Positions 9,343-18,916 of a stretch of DNA of 64,000 nucleotides are shown here, one piece after another. The notes beneath the pieces are model-generated. The model was not told the origin of the DNA. It searched no databases and worked only from the letters and a program-made list of their open reading frames with translations. Numbering within the stretch: the first letter of the stretch is position 1; the number at the start of each line of letters is the position of its first letter. The stretch is from Methanobrevibacter wolinii SH. Lineage in GTDB: Archaea > Methanobacteriota > Methanobacteria > Methanobacteriales > Methanobacteriaceae. Location: assembly GCF_000621965.1 (NCBI RefSeq), contig NZ_JHWX01000012.1:54712-118711 (forward strand). Direction: 5' to 3'. The translations under genes and the position numbers were made by a program.

Positions 9343-9417
9343 GACTCTATTGAAAAATGATTTATTTAAAAGATGATTTTAAAATAATCATTAAATTTAA
9401 GTATTTCAACAAAGCCC
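9343..9417. mobile_element. Short inverted-repeat element (MITE-like), copy A
   Basis: About 75 bp between gactctattgaaa (9343) and tttcaacaaagccc (ending 9417); the ends are imperfect inverted repeats. The same ends bound the elements at 23381, 36931, 45057 and 51328. The interior differs from the better conserved copies, so this one is decayed or internally deleted. It has no coding capacity. ATAAT flanks both ends, but it is too short and AT-rich to be a firm target duplication. Confidence 0.5.
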
Positions 9418-9453
9418 ATAATAATTGATAATAAAAGTTTAAAAAAATGTTAA

Positions 9454-9774
9454 TTAATTACTTTGACGCCATGTATTACCACATTTAGCACATTTAACAA
9501 AGTAAGTTGGAGCTTCATCAGCAGATCTTGTTTGAAGAGTCCACCAATAACCAACAGTACCTCCGCATCTATAACATTTAATTTTAGTTGTTGGTAACAT
9601 ATTATCTTTTTGATCAATAATAGGAATATCTTGTTTAGGATTCATATCTCCTTCAAATTGATATTGATCTTTTACTTCTTTTTTACTAAGGTCCTTTTCA
9701 TAACCACATTTACATTTCAATTTATGGTCTTTATTAGGAATCAACATTGCACCACATTCTGGACAAAATTCCAT
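9454..9774 (-). CDS. tfs: Transcription factor S (TFS, transcript cleavage factor)
   Basis: 106 residues, the usual TFS length. The N-terminal zinc ribbon is CPECGAML then CKCGYEK. A flexible linker leads to the C-terminal ribbon CYRCGG then CAKCGNTWR. The acidic tip RSADE, needed to stimulate RNA cleavage in backtracked RNA polymerase, is intact (about residues 83-87). GAGGT lies before the ATG. It is the archaeal counterpart of TFIIS and Rpb9. Confidence 0.94.
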   Translation of the reverse strand: MEFCPECGAMLIPNKDHKLKCKCGYEKDLSKKEVKDQYQFEGDMNPKQDIPIIDQKDNMLPTTKIKCYRCGGTVGYWWTLQTRSADEAPTYFVKCAKCGNTWRQSN

Positions 9775-9984
9775 ATTAACAAAACCTCACTAATAAATAA
9801 TTTTTTAATAAATTAATTTATAGATACTTAATATATAAATTTTTTCAAAAAAATATTAAACAAAATACAGAAAATATTCAATGAAAAATACAATCTAAAA
9901 AAAAGAGTATTAAAACAAAAAAAATATAAAAAAATAAGTAAAAATTATAAGAGTAAAATTTTATTAAAAATTTATCTAAAAAAC

Positions 9985-10764
9985 CTAATTAGGATAAATA
10001 ACCTCAGGAGGATTTTCTAAATCAATAATCTTTTTATTTTCAAGATTTTCATATCCTAATGGAGTATGAGTAGATAAATAAACAGTATTATGATTTTTAA
10101 TAAATTCACGAACATTATCTAAAGATTCTCTAGCTAATTTTAAATCTTCAAATACAATAGATAATTTATTTTCATATAATGCTTCATCAGTATATGTAAT
10201 ATCACCATGAATCATATAAAATAAATCATCATCTTCTACAATTACAATACTATTACCTAAAGTATGACCTTTAGCTTCTATTAAATATATATTATCCTCT
10301 ATTTTTTGAGATTTTTTAAAATTATAATAGTTTCCATCATTAAAATCTACAGGAATAATATTATTAGAATCTAATTCTAATTCTTCAGATTCTGTTCTAG
10401 ACATATAAATTTTAGCATTTGGAAATTCTCTTAATTCTCCAGTATGATCTGGATGTTTATGAGTTACAAGAATTTTACTTACATCCTCTTTTTCATAACC
10501 TAAATCATTTAAAGCAGAAATATAATCAGTTATTTTATTACCCATAAAAATAGGTGTATCATCATCAACTTCTTGTTTAGGAAATTCTTTAGGCATTCCA
10601 GTATCTACAAGAATCACTTCATTTCCAGTGTCTATTAAATAATTTTGAAGACTTGAACGATATTTAATATTAGAATCAAATTTTTCAATACCTTCTTCAC
10701 CACCAAATGCAAAACCTTGTGTCATAAATCCATTTTCATATGTTTTAACAGCTTTAATTTCCAT
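9985..10764 (-). CDS. Metallo-beta-lactamase fold hydrolase
   Basis: 259 residues. The metal motif THKHPDHTG (HxHxDH) follows a typical N-terminal beta region ending VILVDTGMP. Further ligand positions are the His in EAKGHTLGNS, the Asp in MIHGDITYTD and the His in LSTHTPLG. Size and layout resemble N-acyl homoserine lactonase and other small hydrolases of the superfamily, but the substrate cannot be read from sequence. GTGATAAT precedes the ATG. The downstream same-strand gene is a flavodoxin-ferredoxin protein; the 65-base gap fits a loose operon or separate units. Confidence 0.82.
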   Translation of the reverse strand: MEIKAVKTYENGFMTQGFAFGGEEGIEKFDSNIKYRSSLQNYLIDTGNEVILVDTGMPKEFPKQEVDDDTPIFMGNKITDYISALNDLGYEKEDVSKILVTHKHPDHTGELREFPNAKIYMSRTESEELELDSNNIIPVDFNDGNYYNFKKSQKIEDNIYLIEAKGHTLGNSIVIVEDDDLFYMIHGDITYTDEALYENKLSIVFEDLKLARESLDNVREFIKNHNTVYLSTHTPLGYENLENKKIIDLENPPEVIYPN

Positions 10765-10829
10765 ATTATCACATTTTAAAAATTCTTAAAATAATATTAA
10801 TAATATATATAAGTTACCTAATAATATAC

Positions 10830-11591
10830 CTATTTAATTTTAACATATGGGTTTATATATTGACCATGTTTTATAGTATTAGTTCCATATTGAATTGCAA
10901 AATTAGGACAATTATGTAAACATCTAAGACATACAAGACATTTTTTCTTAACCCAAGTAGGTTTATTATCAATTAATTTAATAACATTAACAGGACATAA
11001 TTTTTCACATTTTCCACAAGAGATACATTCATTACTTACTCCAAAATTTTTAGTTTTTCTCATTCCCCTATTATAAGCAAAGGTATAAAAGATTTTAGAA
11101 ATCATAGGAGACTTCTTATTATCCATAAAATCTCCATTTTCCCTATTTTGAATTTTTGGAATAATTGATTTAATTTCTTCTTTAGATTTTTCAAGTGTTT
11201 TATTATTTTTATTAAAATCACTTAAATCAAAAGTAGGAGTCCAAGTATCGGGCATTATAACACTGAAATAGGCATTCACATTAATACCACGTTTAGATAA
11301 ATGTTTACCTATAAAGTTACCTGTAGCTCCAGGACTTGTACCATAAGTAGCTATAAAATAAACATAATTATTATGATAATTAGAAAAGTTTAATTTATCT
11401 ATAAAATCAAGCATAACTGGAGGTAATCCCCAAGCATAAGTTGGAGATATAAATCCAATACTCTCATTATCTTTTAAATTAAAATTATAATCATCAACTT
11501 TAAGAATATCAACCATATCATTATCTGTAGCTTCAGCAATACATTTTGAAACATATTTAGAATTACCAGTTGCAGAAAAATAGAAAATCAA
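10830..11591 (-). CDS. EFR1-type flavodoxin-ferredoxin fusion protein
   Basis: 253 residues from a TTG start, chosen because GGTGAT lies five bases upstream. The N-terminal flavodoxin-like domain begins IFYFSATGNSKYV, the FMN phosphate loop, and continues to about residue 155. The C-terminal domain has two ferredoxin 4Fe-4S motifs, CISCGKCEKLCP and CLVCLRCLHNCP. Such proteins move electrons in anaerobes. The partner is not shown by the neighbours. Confidence 0.87.
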   Translation of the reverse strand: MIFYFSATGNSKYVSKCIAEATDNDMVDILKVDDYNFNLKDNESIGFISPTYAWGLPPVMLDFIDKLNFSNYHNNYVYFIATYGTSPGATGNFIGKHLSKRGINVNAYFSVIMPDTWTPTFDLSDFNKNNKTLEKSKEEIKSIIPKIQNRENGDFMDNKKSPMISKIFYTFAYNRGMRKTKNFGVSNECISCGKCEKLCPVNVIKLIDNKPTWVKKKCLVCLRCLHNCPNFAIQYGTNTIKHGQYINPYVKIK

Positions 11592-11786
11592 ATAATCACC
11601 TTAAAAATATGAATTTAAAACTTTATTAAAAAAATAAACTTAAATATAAAATTTATTATATTTATAAATAGATTTAATAAAGTTAAATTATTTAAACTCC
11701 ATTAAAAACATTTAAAAATTATTTAATTTAAATTTTAAGTAATAAATTAAGTTAAATTTTTAAATAAAATTTAGATAGAATTAAAT

Positions 11787-12026
11787 TTAAATTTTATCTT
11801 TTTTTAACATTTGATTTGCAGAGGTTATTAACATCTCTTGCCAATCTTTAAATTTTGTAGTTTTTTTAACAAAAGTATCCCATTTAGGATTATTAAATAA
11901 ATCAGCAGTTGCTTGATTACCAAATGGAGATTTCTTTTTCATTTCATCAAAACTAGAAAATTTAGTGTATTTTTTCATGAATTCATCACTAAATACTCCT
12001 AACATACAAATATCATCTTTAGCCAT
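11787..12026 (-). CDS. Small conserved-looking protein of unknown function
   Basis: 79 residues, mostly helical, soluble and Lys/Phe-rich, with no Cys cluster or membrane segment. Two related Phe-containing stretches (KKYTKFSSFDEM and KKTTKFKDWQEM) suggest an internal repeat of about 42 residues. GAAGTGA precedes the ATG, supporting translation. I recognise no family. Confidence 0.72.
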   Translation of the reverse strand: MAKDDICMLGVFSDEFMKKYTKFSSFDEMKKKSPFGNQATADLFNNPKWDTFVKKTTKFKDWQEMLITSANQMLKKDKI

Positions 12027-12068
12027 ATTTTCACTTCTAAAATATTATATAATTAATATTAATATTAT

Positions 12069-12199
12069 AAAACCCTTAAAAACTTCAAAAATACCTTATA
12101 ATACCAATATAACAAAACATGTATCTTCTAACTCAAACTAGTCATTTCTCCATCATAATATTAATAACAATATTAAGAAAACCCTTAAAAACTTCAAAA
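12069..12199. repeat. 22 bp direct repeat, copies 109 bp apart
   Basis: aaaacccttaaaaacttcaaaa occurs at 12069-12090 and 12178-12199, in the spacer between the MnmC-like methyltransferase and the 79-residue protein. A less alike extension follows each copy. It may be a slippage remnant. Confidence 0.75.
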
Positions 12200-12228
12200 T
12201 ATTACCATATAAAAAATTATATAAATCA

Positions 12229-13455
12229 CTAATTATTATTAAATTTACCATTAATAACTTCTTGTAAACGTTTATCCATCTCATAAACTCTTAATCTTGA
12301 ATTATGATTATCATTAGATTCTACTGTATAATTTTTTTGAGGTTCTATTATATAAAATGCTTCATCAGATTGAATCCCAGGAATATTAACTTTTGCAAGA
12401 TTTCTTTCAACTCTTCTTTTTAAAGGTTCATCATCAATATTCTCACCTAAAAATATAGGAGTTTTTACTGCTGATGAAATTTTATTTACATGACGTTTAT
12501 TATGTCTTTCATCAGTTCTTATTTTATTGATTTCATCACTAGATTTACTAAGAGTACTATCTCTAAATGGAACACCAACATCAGATAAAGCAATACGTCT
12601 TTCATCATTAATATTTAATGATTTTTCAAGAGAATTTGGATTTGGACTAGCTATAGTACCACCTTGGAAACGACCAAATATTGGTCCTTCACCTACATGA
12701 AAACCTGCTTCAAAAAATCCTCCTCTTACAGGTGCAGATGATGTATATGTTGCAACAATACCATCATCTTTAATAAGACGCAAAAACTCTTCAAATAAAT
12801 CACAAGTAAAAAGTTCAGGAGCCATAGTTTGTGAAAATGGATCTAAAAATATTGCATCATAAGTATTATCTTCTAATTTTTGAACTGAAACTCTTGCATC
12901 TTCAATATATACATTAATATCAATATTATTTGGAATTTTAGTATTTTCTAAATGTAATGATGCAAATCCTTCACTTACAAGTTCATTTTCAATTGCTTTT
13001 TTAACAATATCATGTTCAGCAATTGGTGAAGGAACAATTAATCCTGCAGCAAGTGTTTCTGGAGATATTTCAACCATATCAACTTTAAGATTAGTAGAAT
13101 TATCAGTATTTTGTAAAAAATCAAAAATAGCTGCAGAAGAATTATAACCTAAACCTGCACAAATATCAAGAACTGCAATATCCTTAGAATAATCAAGCTT
13201 TAATGGGTCTATAAATTTTTTAAAACTTTCAGATATAGCTCCAGATTTAGTATGTAATGTTTCTACTTTGTCATTAATTTTTCTTGATTTAATAGAATAA
13301 GAGCCATCTTCTGTTTTAACAAAATAATCTTTAGATTTTTCAAATAAATTATTCCTATATTTTGGATTATTAGTTTCTAATTCTTTATTAAATGTTTCTT
13401 TAATCAAATTAAAAACATCATTATCAATTACTACAGCATCATCTTGGTAAGTCAT
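12229..13455 (-). CDS. MnmC-like SAM-dependent methyltransferase
   Basis: 408 residues. The Rossmann methyltransferase core has the SAM loop VLDICAGLGYNSSA (about residues 96-109), an acidic strand end MVEIS and the motif DAIFLDPFSQTMAPELF, typical of the MnmC methyltransferase domain. A glycine-rich stretch (GFHVGEGPIFGRFQGGT) follows. In bacteria MnmC completes the mnm5 modification of U34 in tRNA. The archaeal relative lacks the FAD-dependent oxidase half, as here, and its exact step is not established. About 85 extra N-terminal residues precede the core. The ribosome binding site is weak. Confidence 0.8.
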   Translation of the reverse strand: MTYQDDAVVIDNDVFNLIKETFNKELETNNPKYRNNLFEKSKDYFVKTEDGSYSIKSRKINDKVETLHTKSGAISESFKKFIDPLKLDYSKDIAVLDICAGLGYNSSAAIFDFLQNTDNSTNLKVDMVEISPETLAAGLIVPSPIAEHDIVKKAIENELVSEGFASLHLENTKIPNNIDINVYIEDARVSVQKLEDNTYDAIFLDPFSQTMAPELFTCDLFEEFLRLIKDDGIVATYTSSAPVRGGFFEAGFHVGEGPIFGRFQGGTIASPNPNSLEKSLNINDERRIALSDVGVPFRDSTLSKSSDEINKIRTDERHNKRHVNKISSAVKTPIFLGENIDDEPLKRRVERNLAKVNIPGIQSDEAFYIIEPQKNYTVESNDNHNSRLRVYEMDKRLQEVINGKFNNN

Positions 13456-13788
13456 TATATCAACATAAATTATTAATTATCTTGAAAATTTTTAATTATA
13501 TATTAAGAAAATATAAACTAAATATTTCCAAGTATATATTAAAAAAATTAATTATAATAATATATTATTTAAAAAAATATTTAAAAATATTTATTAAATA
13601 AATAGTTAAACAAGTTAAAAATATAAGCTTCAAATAAATTAAAAAAAATATAAATACACAAAAAATACTAAAAAAATGAAAAACTAAATAAAAAATAGCA
13701 TAAATACAGAAAATAAAAAAATACTAAAAAAATAATAAAAATAAACAAAAAATACTAAAAAATGAAGAGTAATTATAATAAATAAAAA
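13456..13788. other. AT-rich spacer with A-rich near-repeats, no gene seen
   Basis: 333 bases. Degenerate units such as aaaaaatactaaaaaaat recur between about 13650 and 13760. This is low-complexity DNA with no reading frame. Confidence 0.5.
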
Positions 13789-15864
13789 TTATAAAGAGTT
13801 TTTATAATTTTCTACTTCATTTAAGAATTTAATTTCACCAATACGTTTCATTGTATCTGCTAATCTTTCTTTTTGTGGTTTTTCTGCATATTTATTATAC
13901 ATATAAAATACTGCATTTAAAGTTTTTAAAAGTTCATCTTCATTTTTAACAAATATTTTATTTCCAATAACAGATTTTCTACCACTTTTTCCGCCAATAT
14001 ATACAGAATACCCTTTAAATTTAATATCTTTTGAGTCATTTGGACATGCATGAATACATTTTCCACAACCATAACAAAGATTATAATTTGTTATTGCAGT
14101 ATCTCCCCTAACTTCAATAGCATCTACTTTACATACATCTGCACATCTTCCACAACCATTACATTTATCATTAGTTATAGGGAATTTTACACCATTTACA
14201 CCAAATTCTGTAACATCAGTTCTTACACATTTATTAGGACAACCTGATACTGCTATTTTAAATTTATAATTAGCTGGTTTCTCCTTATAAATATCTTCTA
14301 ATTTTTGACCTAAATCTACAGTATTAATTAAACCTAATAAACATCTTTCTTTACCAGGACATGCAATAATACTTCTTACATTAGGACCTTCACTACCATT
14401 AGCAATATCAAGTTCTTTTAATTCTTCAATTAATGGTTCAAGATCTTTAAATTTTATACCTTCAATTTCAAATTCTTCTCTTGTTGTAATTTTAAATATT
14501 GCATCATATTTTTTAGTAAGTTCTGCAAGTTTTAATACAGTATCAGGATTATAATATCCCCCAATATTTGCTCTGAACCTAATATATGCTAAACCTTTTT
14601 GCCCACAACCTACTCCTGGATATTTCCAAAGATAATAAAAGGAGTTAAATTCATTATTGTCTTCTCTTCTTTGAACTTCTTTATTAAATCTTTTTAGTTT
14701 AAATTTTCTTAAAAAGTCAATATCTTTAACTTCAACACCTTTTTCAAGTTTAAAATATTTATGTATTTCTTCACCTTTTTTAGTTCTTGTAATTACTGTT
14801 GTATATCCTTCAGGAGATCCTTTATCACCAAAACTAATATCTGCTAATTCTGCATCAAAATCTTTACACATCATACATCCTGATGATGGTTTAATTTCAC
14901 TAAGTTTAATTTTAAATTCTTTTTTATCAGTTTTTACAACAAAATTTGGTCCTTTAACATCAAATTTAACTACATCTTTAATATTAATATTCTTTTCTTT
15001 AAGAACTCTAAGTAATTCTTCATGTTCAAATTTTTCTGTACAGAATAATCCTATTACATATTCAATTTTAGGTAACTTAGCAGGTTTTCCATTTCTACCT
15101 CTTTCATAATCATGTTTAGCAAGATATGGATGATACTGAATGTTTCTTAAACCTGCTACTTGACATGGAAGTCCAACTACTGCAATCTTTTCAAGTCCCA
15201 TTTCTCCTGCAGTACGAACAGCTTGTAATGAAGATATAGAATATTTACTTCTTGTTGTATCATTTAAACCTTCTTCATCAGTTATAATTAAACTTACTGG
15301 TTTCCAGTTATCATCACCAACAACAACCACACCATCAATTTTTTTATCTCTAATTAAAAATTTAAGAAAATTAGTAACATATCCTCCAGATTGACCTTTA
15401 ATATGTGGAGATTTTCCAAAATAATATTCTTCATTAAGATTTAATCTAGATCTAATTTCATATTGGCCAGTAGTCATACGTGGACATACCTCTTGACACA
15501 TTCCATTACCTCTCCTTAAACATTCTTCTTTGAGATATGGTGTTTCATCAAAGCCAATTATACTATTAGGACATACAACACTACAAGTTCCACATTTAGC
15601 ACATAATTTACTATCAACTATTTGATTTAAAGCCCATTTATATTCCATATTTTTATTAAAATCTTTTTCATCAACAATATTAGATAATAACTTATTAATT
15701 GATTCATCACTTAATTTAACATTATTACTAAAAACATTATTTACATAAGACCATATTCTTAGTTTTAATTCTGTAATAAAACTTTCATTATCAGAATCAT
15801 CAGAGTTTTCAATTATTTCATTAATATGCTCATTAATTAATTTTTCATTATCATCACTTAACAT
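13789..15864 (-). CDS. fsr: F420H2-dependent sulfite reductase (Fsr)-like protein with N-terminal extension
   Basis: 691 residues; AGGATGG before the ATG. The domains follow the Fsr order. First come ferredoxin clusters (CAKCGTCSVVCP at 88-99, then CLRRGNGMCQEVCP), then an FrhB/FpoF-like F420H2 oxidase half, then a siroheme sulfite reductase half with CPGKERC (C-x5-C) and SGCPNKC (C-x3-C). Two further 4Fe-4S motifs (CNGCGRCADVC, CYGCGKCIHACP) are inserted near the end. Arg in IRFRA and NVRSI and the Lys pair in YKFKIA, expected around the substrate, are present. Fsr reduces sulfite to sulfide with F420H2. About 80 helical, acidic residues precede the first cluster, longer than the roughly 620-residue Fsr I know. 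A different substrate is possible. Confidence 0.85.
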   Translation of the reverse strand: MLSDDNEKLINEHINEIIENSDDSDNESFITELKLRIWSYVNNVFSNNVKLSDESINKLLSNIVDEKDFNKNMEYKWALNQIVDSKLCAKCGTCSVVCPNSIIGFDETPYLKEECLRRGNGMCQEVCPRMTTGQYEIRSRLNLNEEYYFGKSPHIKGQSGGYVTNFLKFLIRDKKIDGVVVVGDDNWKPVSLIITDEEGLNDTTRSKYSISSLQAVRTAGEMGLEKIAVVGLPCQVAGLRNIQYHPYLAKHDYERGRNGKPAKLPKIEYVIGLFCTEKFEHEELLRVLKEKNINIKDVVKFDVKGPNFVVKTDKKEFKIKLSEIKPSSGCMMCKDFDAELADISFGDKGSPEGYTTVITRTKKGEEIHKYFKLEKGVEVKDIDFLRKFKLKRFNKEVQRREDNNEFNSFYYLWKYPGVGCGQKGLAYIRFRANIGGYYNPDTVLKLAELTKKYDAIFKITTREEFEIEGIKFKDLEPLIEELKELDIANGSEGPNVRSIIACPGKERCLLGLINTVDLGQKLEDIYKEKPANYKFKIAVSGCPNKCVRTDVTEFGVNGVKFPITNDKCNGCGRCADVCKVDAIEVRGDTAITNYNLCYGCGKCIHACPNDSKDIKFKGYSVYIGGKSGRKSVIGNKIFVKNEDELLKTLNAVFYMYNKYAEKPQKERLADTMKRIGEIKFLNEVENYKNSL

Positions 15865-16078
15865 GATACCATCCTAAACTTATTATTAAATAGCTAATTT
15901 AAAATAAAAAAATTATTATTTAAAAACTTAAGTTCTTAAAACTCATAAAAACTTATTTTATTTAAAAATTTAAATTCAATTAATCAAAAAGACTTTTAAA
16001 TCAAAATTAAATTTAAGAAATTTAAGAAATTTTAAAGTATTAAAAATATAATAAAATGAATTTTAGAGGTTATATATA

Positions 16079-16162
16079 ATTTTAAAAATTTCTATATTTA
16101 TATTAAATGTTGATATATAAATATTAAAAAAATATTTTAAAAATTTCTATATTTATATTAAA
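16079..16162. repeat. 29 bp direct repeat, copies 55 bp apart
   Basis: attttaaaaatttctatatt followed by tatattaaa occurs at 16079-16107 and 16134-16162. The pair lies between the Fsr gene and the first HAD gene, downstream of the latter. Confidence 0.75.
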
Positions 16163-16238
16163 ATTATTAATTAATGTTAAATATTATCCAAATTTAATAG
16201 AATCAAAAAAGATTTAAAATTAAATTATTAGAAAAATA

Positions 16239-16883
16239 TTAAAAATCTAATAATTCATAAGGATTACTTACATATTTTAATGGATAATCACTTTCAAGAT
16301 CTTTACTAGTAGATTGTCCCCAAGTTACAAATGCAATATCTAAACCTGCATTTTTTGCTACTTCAATATCTGTATCTTTATCTCCAATATATAAAATATC
16401 TTCTTTATTATAATCTAATTTTTCAACAATCTTATTTAATCTATATGGATTAGGTTTATCTGGAATACCTTCAACAGAACCAGAAATCATACTAAAATTA
16501 TAACTAGAAAAGTATTTATTAATTAAATCATTTAAAATAAAAGATTCTTTATTAGAGCATATAGCTAAATCAATACCTTTTTTAACTAGTTTATTAAGTA
16601 AGTCATATATTCCATTATAGACACAAGTATTTGGTTTTTTATTATTATGATATACTTCTACAAAGTTTCTTATTAACTTATTCCAAAGAGTATTATTATC
16701 ATCATAATTATCTATCAAAGAGTTTAAAAAATTTCTAAAATCACTATATACTAAATTATCATAATCCTCAACTTCATATTGAGGTAAATTAAATGATTTT
16801 AAAACTTCATTAAAACACACCATAGAATCTTCAATACTATTAATTAAAGTTCCATCAAAATCAAATATATACAATTTTTTCAT
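16239..16883 (-). CDS. HAD-superfamily phosphatase, paralogue 1 of 4
   Basis: 214 residues. Motif I is FDFDGTLINS with nucleophile Asp8 and acid/base Asp10, motif II is CSN, motif III is the Lys in DKPNPYRL, and motif IV is GDKDTDIEVAKNAG. A helical cap (about residues 15-85) places it with phosphoglycolate phosphatase-like C1-cap enzymes. The C-terminus is NPYELLDF; the four HAD proteins here share a P-x-E-[IL]-LD-[LF] tail and a conserved GQ dipeptide. AGGATAA precedes the ATG. The substrate is unknown, probably a small phosphorylated metabolite. Confidence 0.88.
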   Translation of the reverse strand: MKKLYIFDFDGTLINSIEDSMVCFNEVLKSFNLPQYEVEDYDNLVYSDFRNFLNSLIDNYDDNNTLWNKLIRNFVEVYHNNKKPNTCVYNGIYDLLNKLVKKGIDLAICSNKESFILNDLINKYFSSYNFSMISGSVEGIPDKPNPYRLNKIVEKLDYNKEDILYIGDKDTDIEVAKNAGLDIAFVTWGQSTSKDLESDYPLKYVSNPYELLDF

Positions 16884-16972
16884 ATTAACTTATCCTAAAG
16901 AAAAAATAATTCCTCTAAAAAATCATATATTCATACATATATCTATTAATGTTTTAATATAAAAATGTAAAT

Positions 16973-17299
16973 ATGAAAAGTAGAATTGAAATTAAGAAAA
17001 GGAATGAAATATCTAAAGAAAGATTAAAGAAATTAAAAGTAAAGACAACTAAAGACAAATATTATAAACTAAGTTATGAAATTACTATTGATATATTAAA
17101 TAAAATCATTAATGAAAATAAAGATGAAAAAGAATTATATATAGAACTAGATGACTTAAAATCTAAAGCTATAAAATTACAAGAATCTGGAGAAATTAAT
17201 AAAATTCTAAAAAATAATTTAAAAATGAGAGTTTATAATTGGGTTTTAAATAATCAAAATAATGTAGAAATAGAATGGGTTCCATTAAAATATAAATAA
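16973..17299 (+). CDS. Small basic helical protein of unknown function
   Basis: 108 residues, about one third Lys or Glu, predicted helical, with no membrane segment or Cys. The sequence is not low-complexity throughout (RMKVYNWV-like end, NVEIEWVPLKYK), which argues for a real gene. It is divergent from HAD paralogue 1 with 89 bases between. There is no Shine-Dalgarno sequence, so it may be leaderless. Family not recognised. Confidence 0.6.
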   Translation: MKSRIEIKKRNEISKERLKKLKVKTTKDKYYKLSYEITIDILNKIINENKDEKELYIELDDLKSKAIKLQESGEINKILKNNLKMRVYNWVLNNQNNVEIEWVPLKYK

Positions 17300-17632
17300 A
17301 AAATAATTAAAAAAGCTAATAAAGAAGATAATAGAAATAATTAAAAATTAACCTAGTAAATAAGAATTTAAGTCAAATAAAGATTTAAAATTATTTTAAA
17401 AAGAAATTTAAAATAATAAAAAAATAATTAAAAAAAACTAAATATAAACTAAAAAAGAAAAAACAATAAAAAACCCAATATAACCTAAAAAATGAAAAAA
17501 AAGAAAAAAATAATTAAAACTAATTTTCCACTTAAACAATAAAGAATAATTTAATTAAATGAATCAAACTAGTAAGAAAATTAATTTTTATACTACAAAT
17601 AAATAATCAATTCACAATAATAATTAAGATTG
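17300..17632. other. AT-rich spacer, no gene seen
   Basis: 333 bases between convergent genes. It is A-rich with repeated aaaaaacta-type words and has no reading frame or clear hairpin. Confidence 0.5.
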
Positions 17633-18373
17633 TTAAAATGTTATATTTTTAGTATAAAAAGTATCATTATCTGTAGCATCATTTTTTAAAGAAATTTCTG
17701 CTCTTGCAGGTTGATCTGTATCAAAATAAGTACTTTTTATTTTATATACTCCAGGATTTACATTATTTTGATTCCACATTATATCATTACGTAAAACTTT
17801 ACCATCTTTATCAAAATATTTTACATCAGCTTCAACATAATTTAAACTTGTATTAAGAGTAAGATCTGCAGTTATATTCTCTTCATAATATCCAAATGAG
17901 TTACCACCTGCAACATTTACATTAGATAAACTAACTTCATTTGCAAGATTACTTTCAAACATTGCTCCAGAGAATCCTACAATAATAAAAATAACAAATA
18001 ATATAACAACTGTACAAATAGGAATAGAAATTAATTTTTTATTTTTAATAGAGAAATCTCCACTTACAAAGAAAGTGATAATACCAGTTAAAACAAATAA
18101 TATTGCTCCAATAGTTGCCATATTTGTTAATAATGCAAACATCAAAATTCCAGTTATAATAAATTCTATACCAGATAAAAATGTTTCTTCAGTTTTCCAA
18201 TAAAGGAATATTCCAGCTAAACCACCAATAATTGCAATAAAAATTTCTGAAATAATACTTTCCCATCCATAAATCATAGGACAACTTAAACCTTCAATAA
18301 TACCAATAATTATTCCTAAAATACCTAAAATTAAAGGTAATAATTTTAACTTATCTTCTTTATTCATTTCCAT
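17633..18373 (-). CDS. Membrane protein with four TM segments and a C-terminal exposed domain
   Basis: 246 residues; GAGGAATT precedes the ATG. Hydrophobic segments fall at about residues 10-30, 36-58, 62-100 (two) and 108-133. A soluble domain (about 140-246) begins VSLSNVNVAGGNSFGYYEENI and resembles an FxLYD-like immunoglobulin-type beta domain (LNYVEADVKYFDKDGKVL, then PGVYKIKSTYFD). This suggests an extracytoplasmic sensor or stability module. Its upstream region has strong inverted repeats at 18519-18596. Function unknown. Confidence 0.75.
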   Translation of the reverse strand: MEMNKEDKLKLLPLILGILGIIIGIIEGLSCPMIYGWESIISEIFIAIIGGLAGIFLYWKTEETFLSGIEFIITGILMFALLTNMATIGAILFVLTGIITFFVSGDFSIKNKKLISIPICTVVILFVIFIIVGFSGAMFESNLANEVSLSNVNVAGGNSFGYYEENITADLTLNTSLNYVEADVKYFDKDGKVLRNDIMWNQNNVNPGVYKIKSTYFDTDQPARAEISLKNDATDNDTFYTKNITF

Positions 18374-18518
18374 TTTAATTCCTCAAAATTTAATTTTAAA
18401 TAAAAAAAAAGGAGAAAAAAGATAACTTATTGAATTCTTAAATTAAATAAGATTCAATTAGTTAAATAAAATAAAATTAAACCCCCTTTTTAATTAATTT
18501 TATTTTATAAGTTAAAAG

Positions 18519-18596
18519 AATAAAGTTAACTATTATACAATTAAAAAAACAGATATAATAAAGATATAATAATTGAAAAATAATAGTTAACTTATT
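18519..18596. promoter_or_regulatory. Long inverted repeat with GTTAAC cores upstream of the FxLYD-like membrane gene
   Basis: aataaagttaactattat (18519-18536) and ataatagttaacttatt (18580-18596) form a near-perfect inverted repeat around a spacer of about 43 bases. A second, weaker one (aacttattgaat / attcaattagtt) lies near 18425-18463. It may be a paired operator or an RNA hairpin. Confidence 0.4.
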
Positions 18597-18726
18597 AAAT
18601 GTCTAAAATTTACATTTTGAATTTAAAAAATTTATAAAAAGTGAAAAATACAAAACAATAATGTGAGAAATTGAAGAACTTAAAAAAAATTCAAATGCAA
18701 ACATTAAACACATAATTATGATAAAT

Positions 18727-18853
18727 TATAAAAAATCATACATATTCACCCAAATAATTAAAATATACAATAAAGATTTTTGTATAAGATAAAATACTAA
18801 TTTTAAATAATAATTTTATAGATTTAAACTATAAAAAATCATACATATTCACC
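18727..18853. repeat. 24 bp direct repeat, copies 103 bp apart
   Basis: tataaaaaatcatacatatt followed by cacc occurs at 18727-18750 and 18830-18853, downstream of the PIN-like gene. Confidence 0.8.
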
Positions 18854-18916
18854 AATAAACACCATCAAAAATTATTTAAACAAAACCTTTTTAAATTTTA
18901 AATGAGAAGTTAAAAA

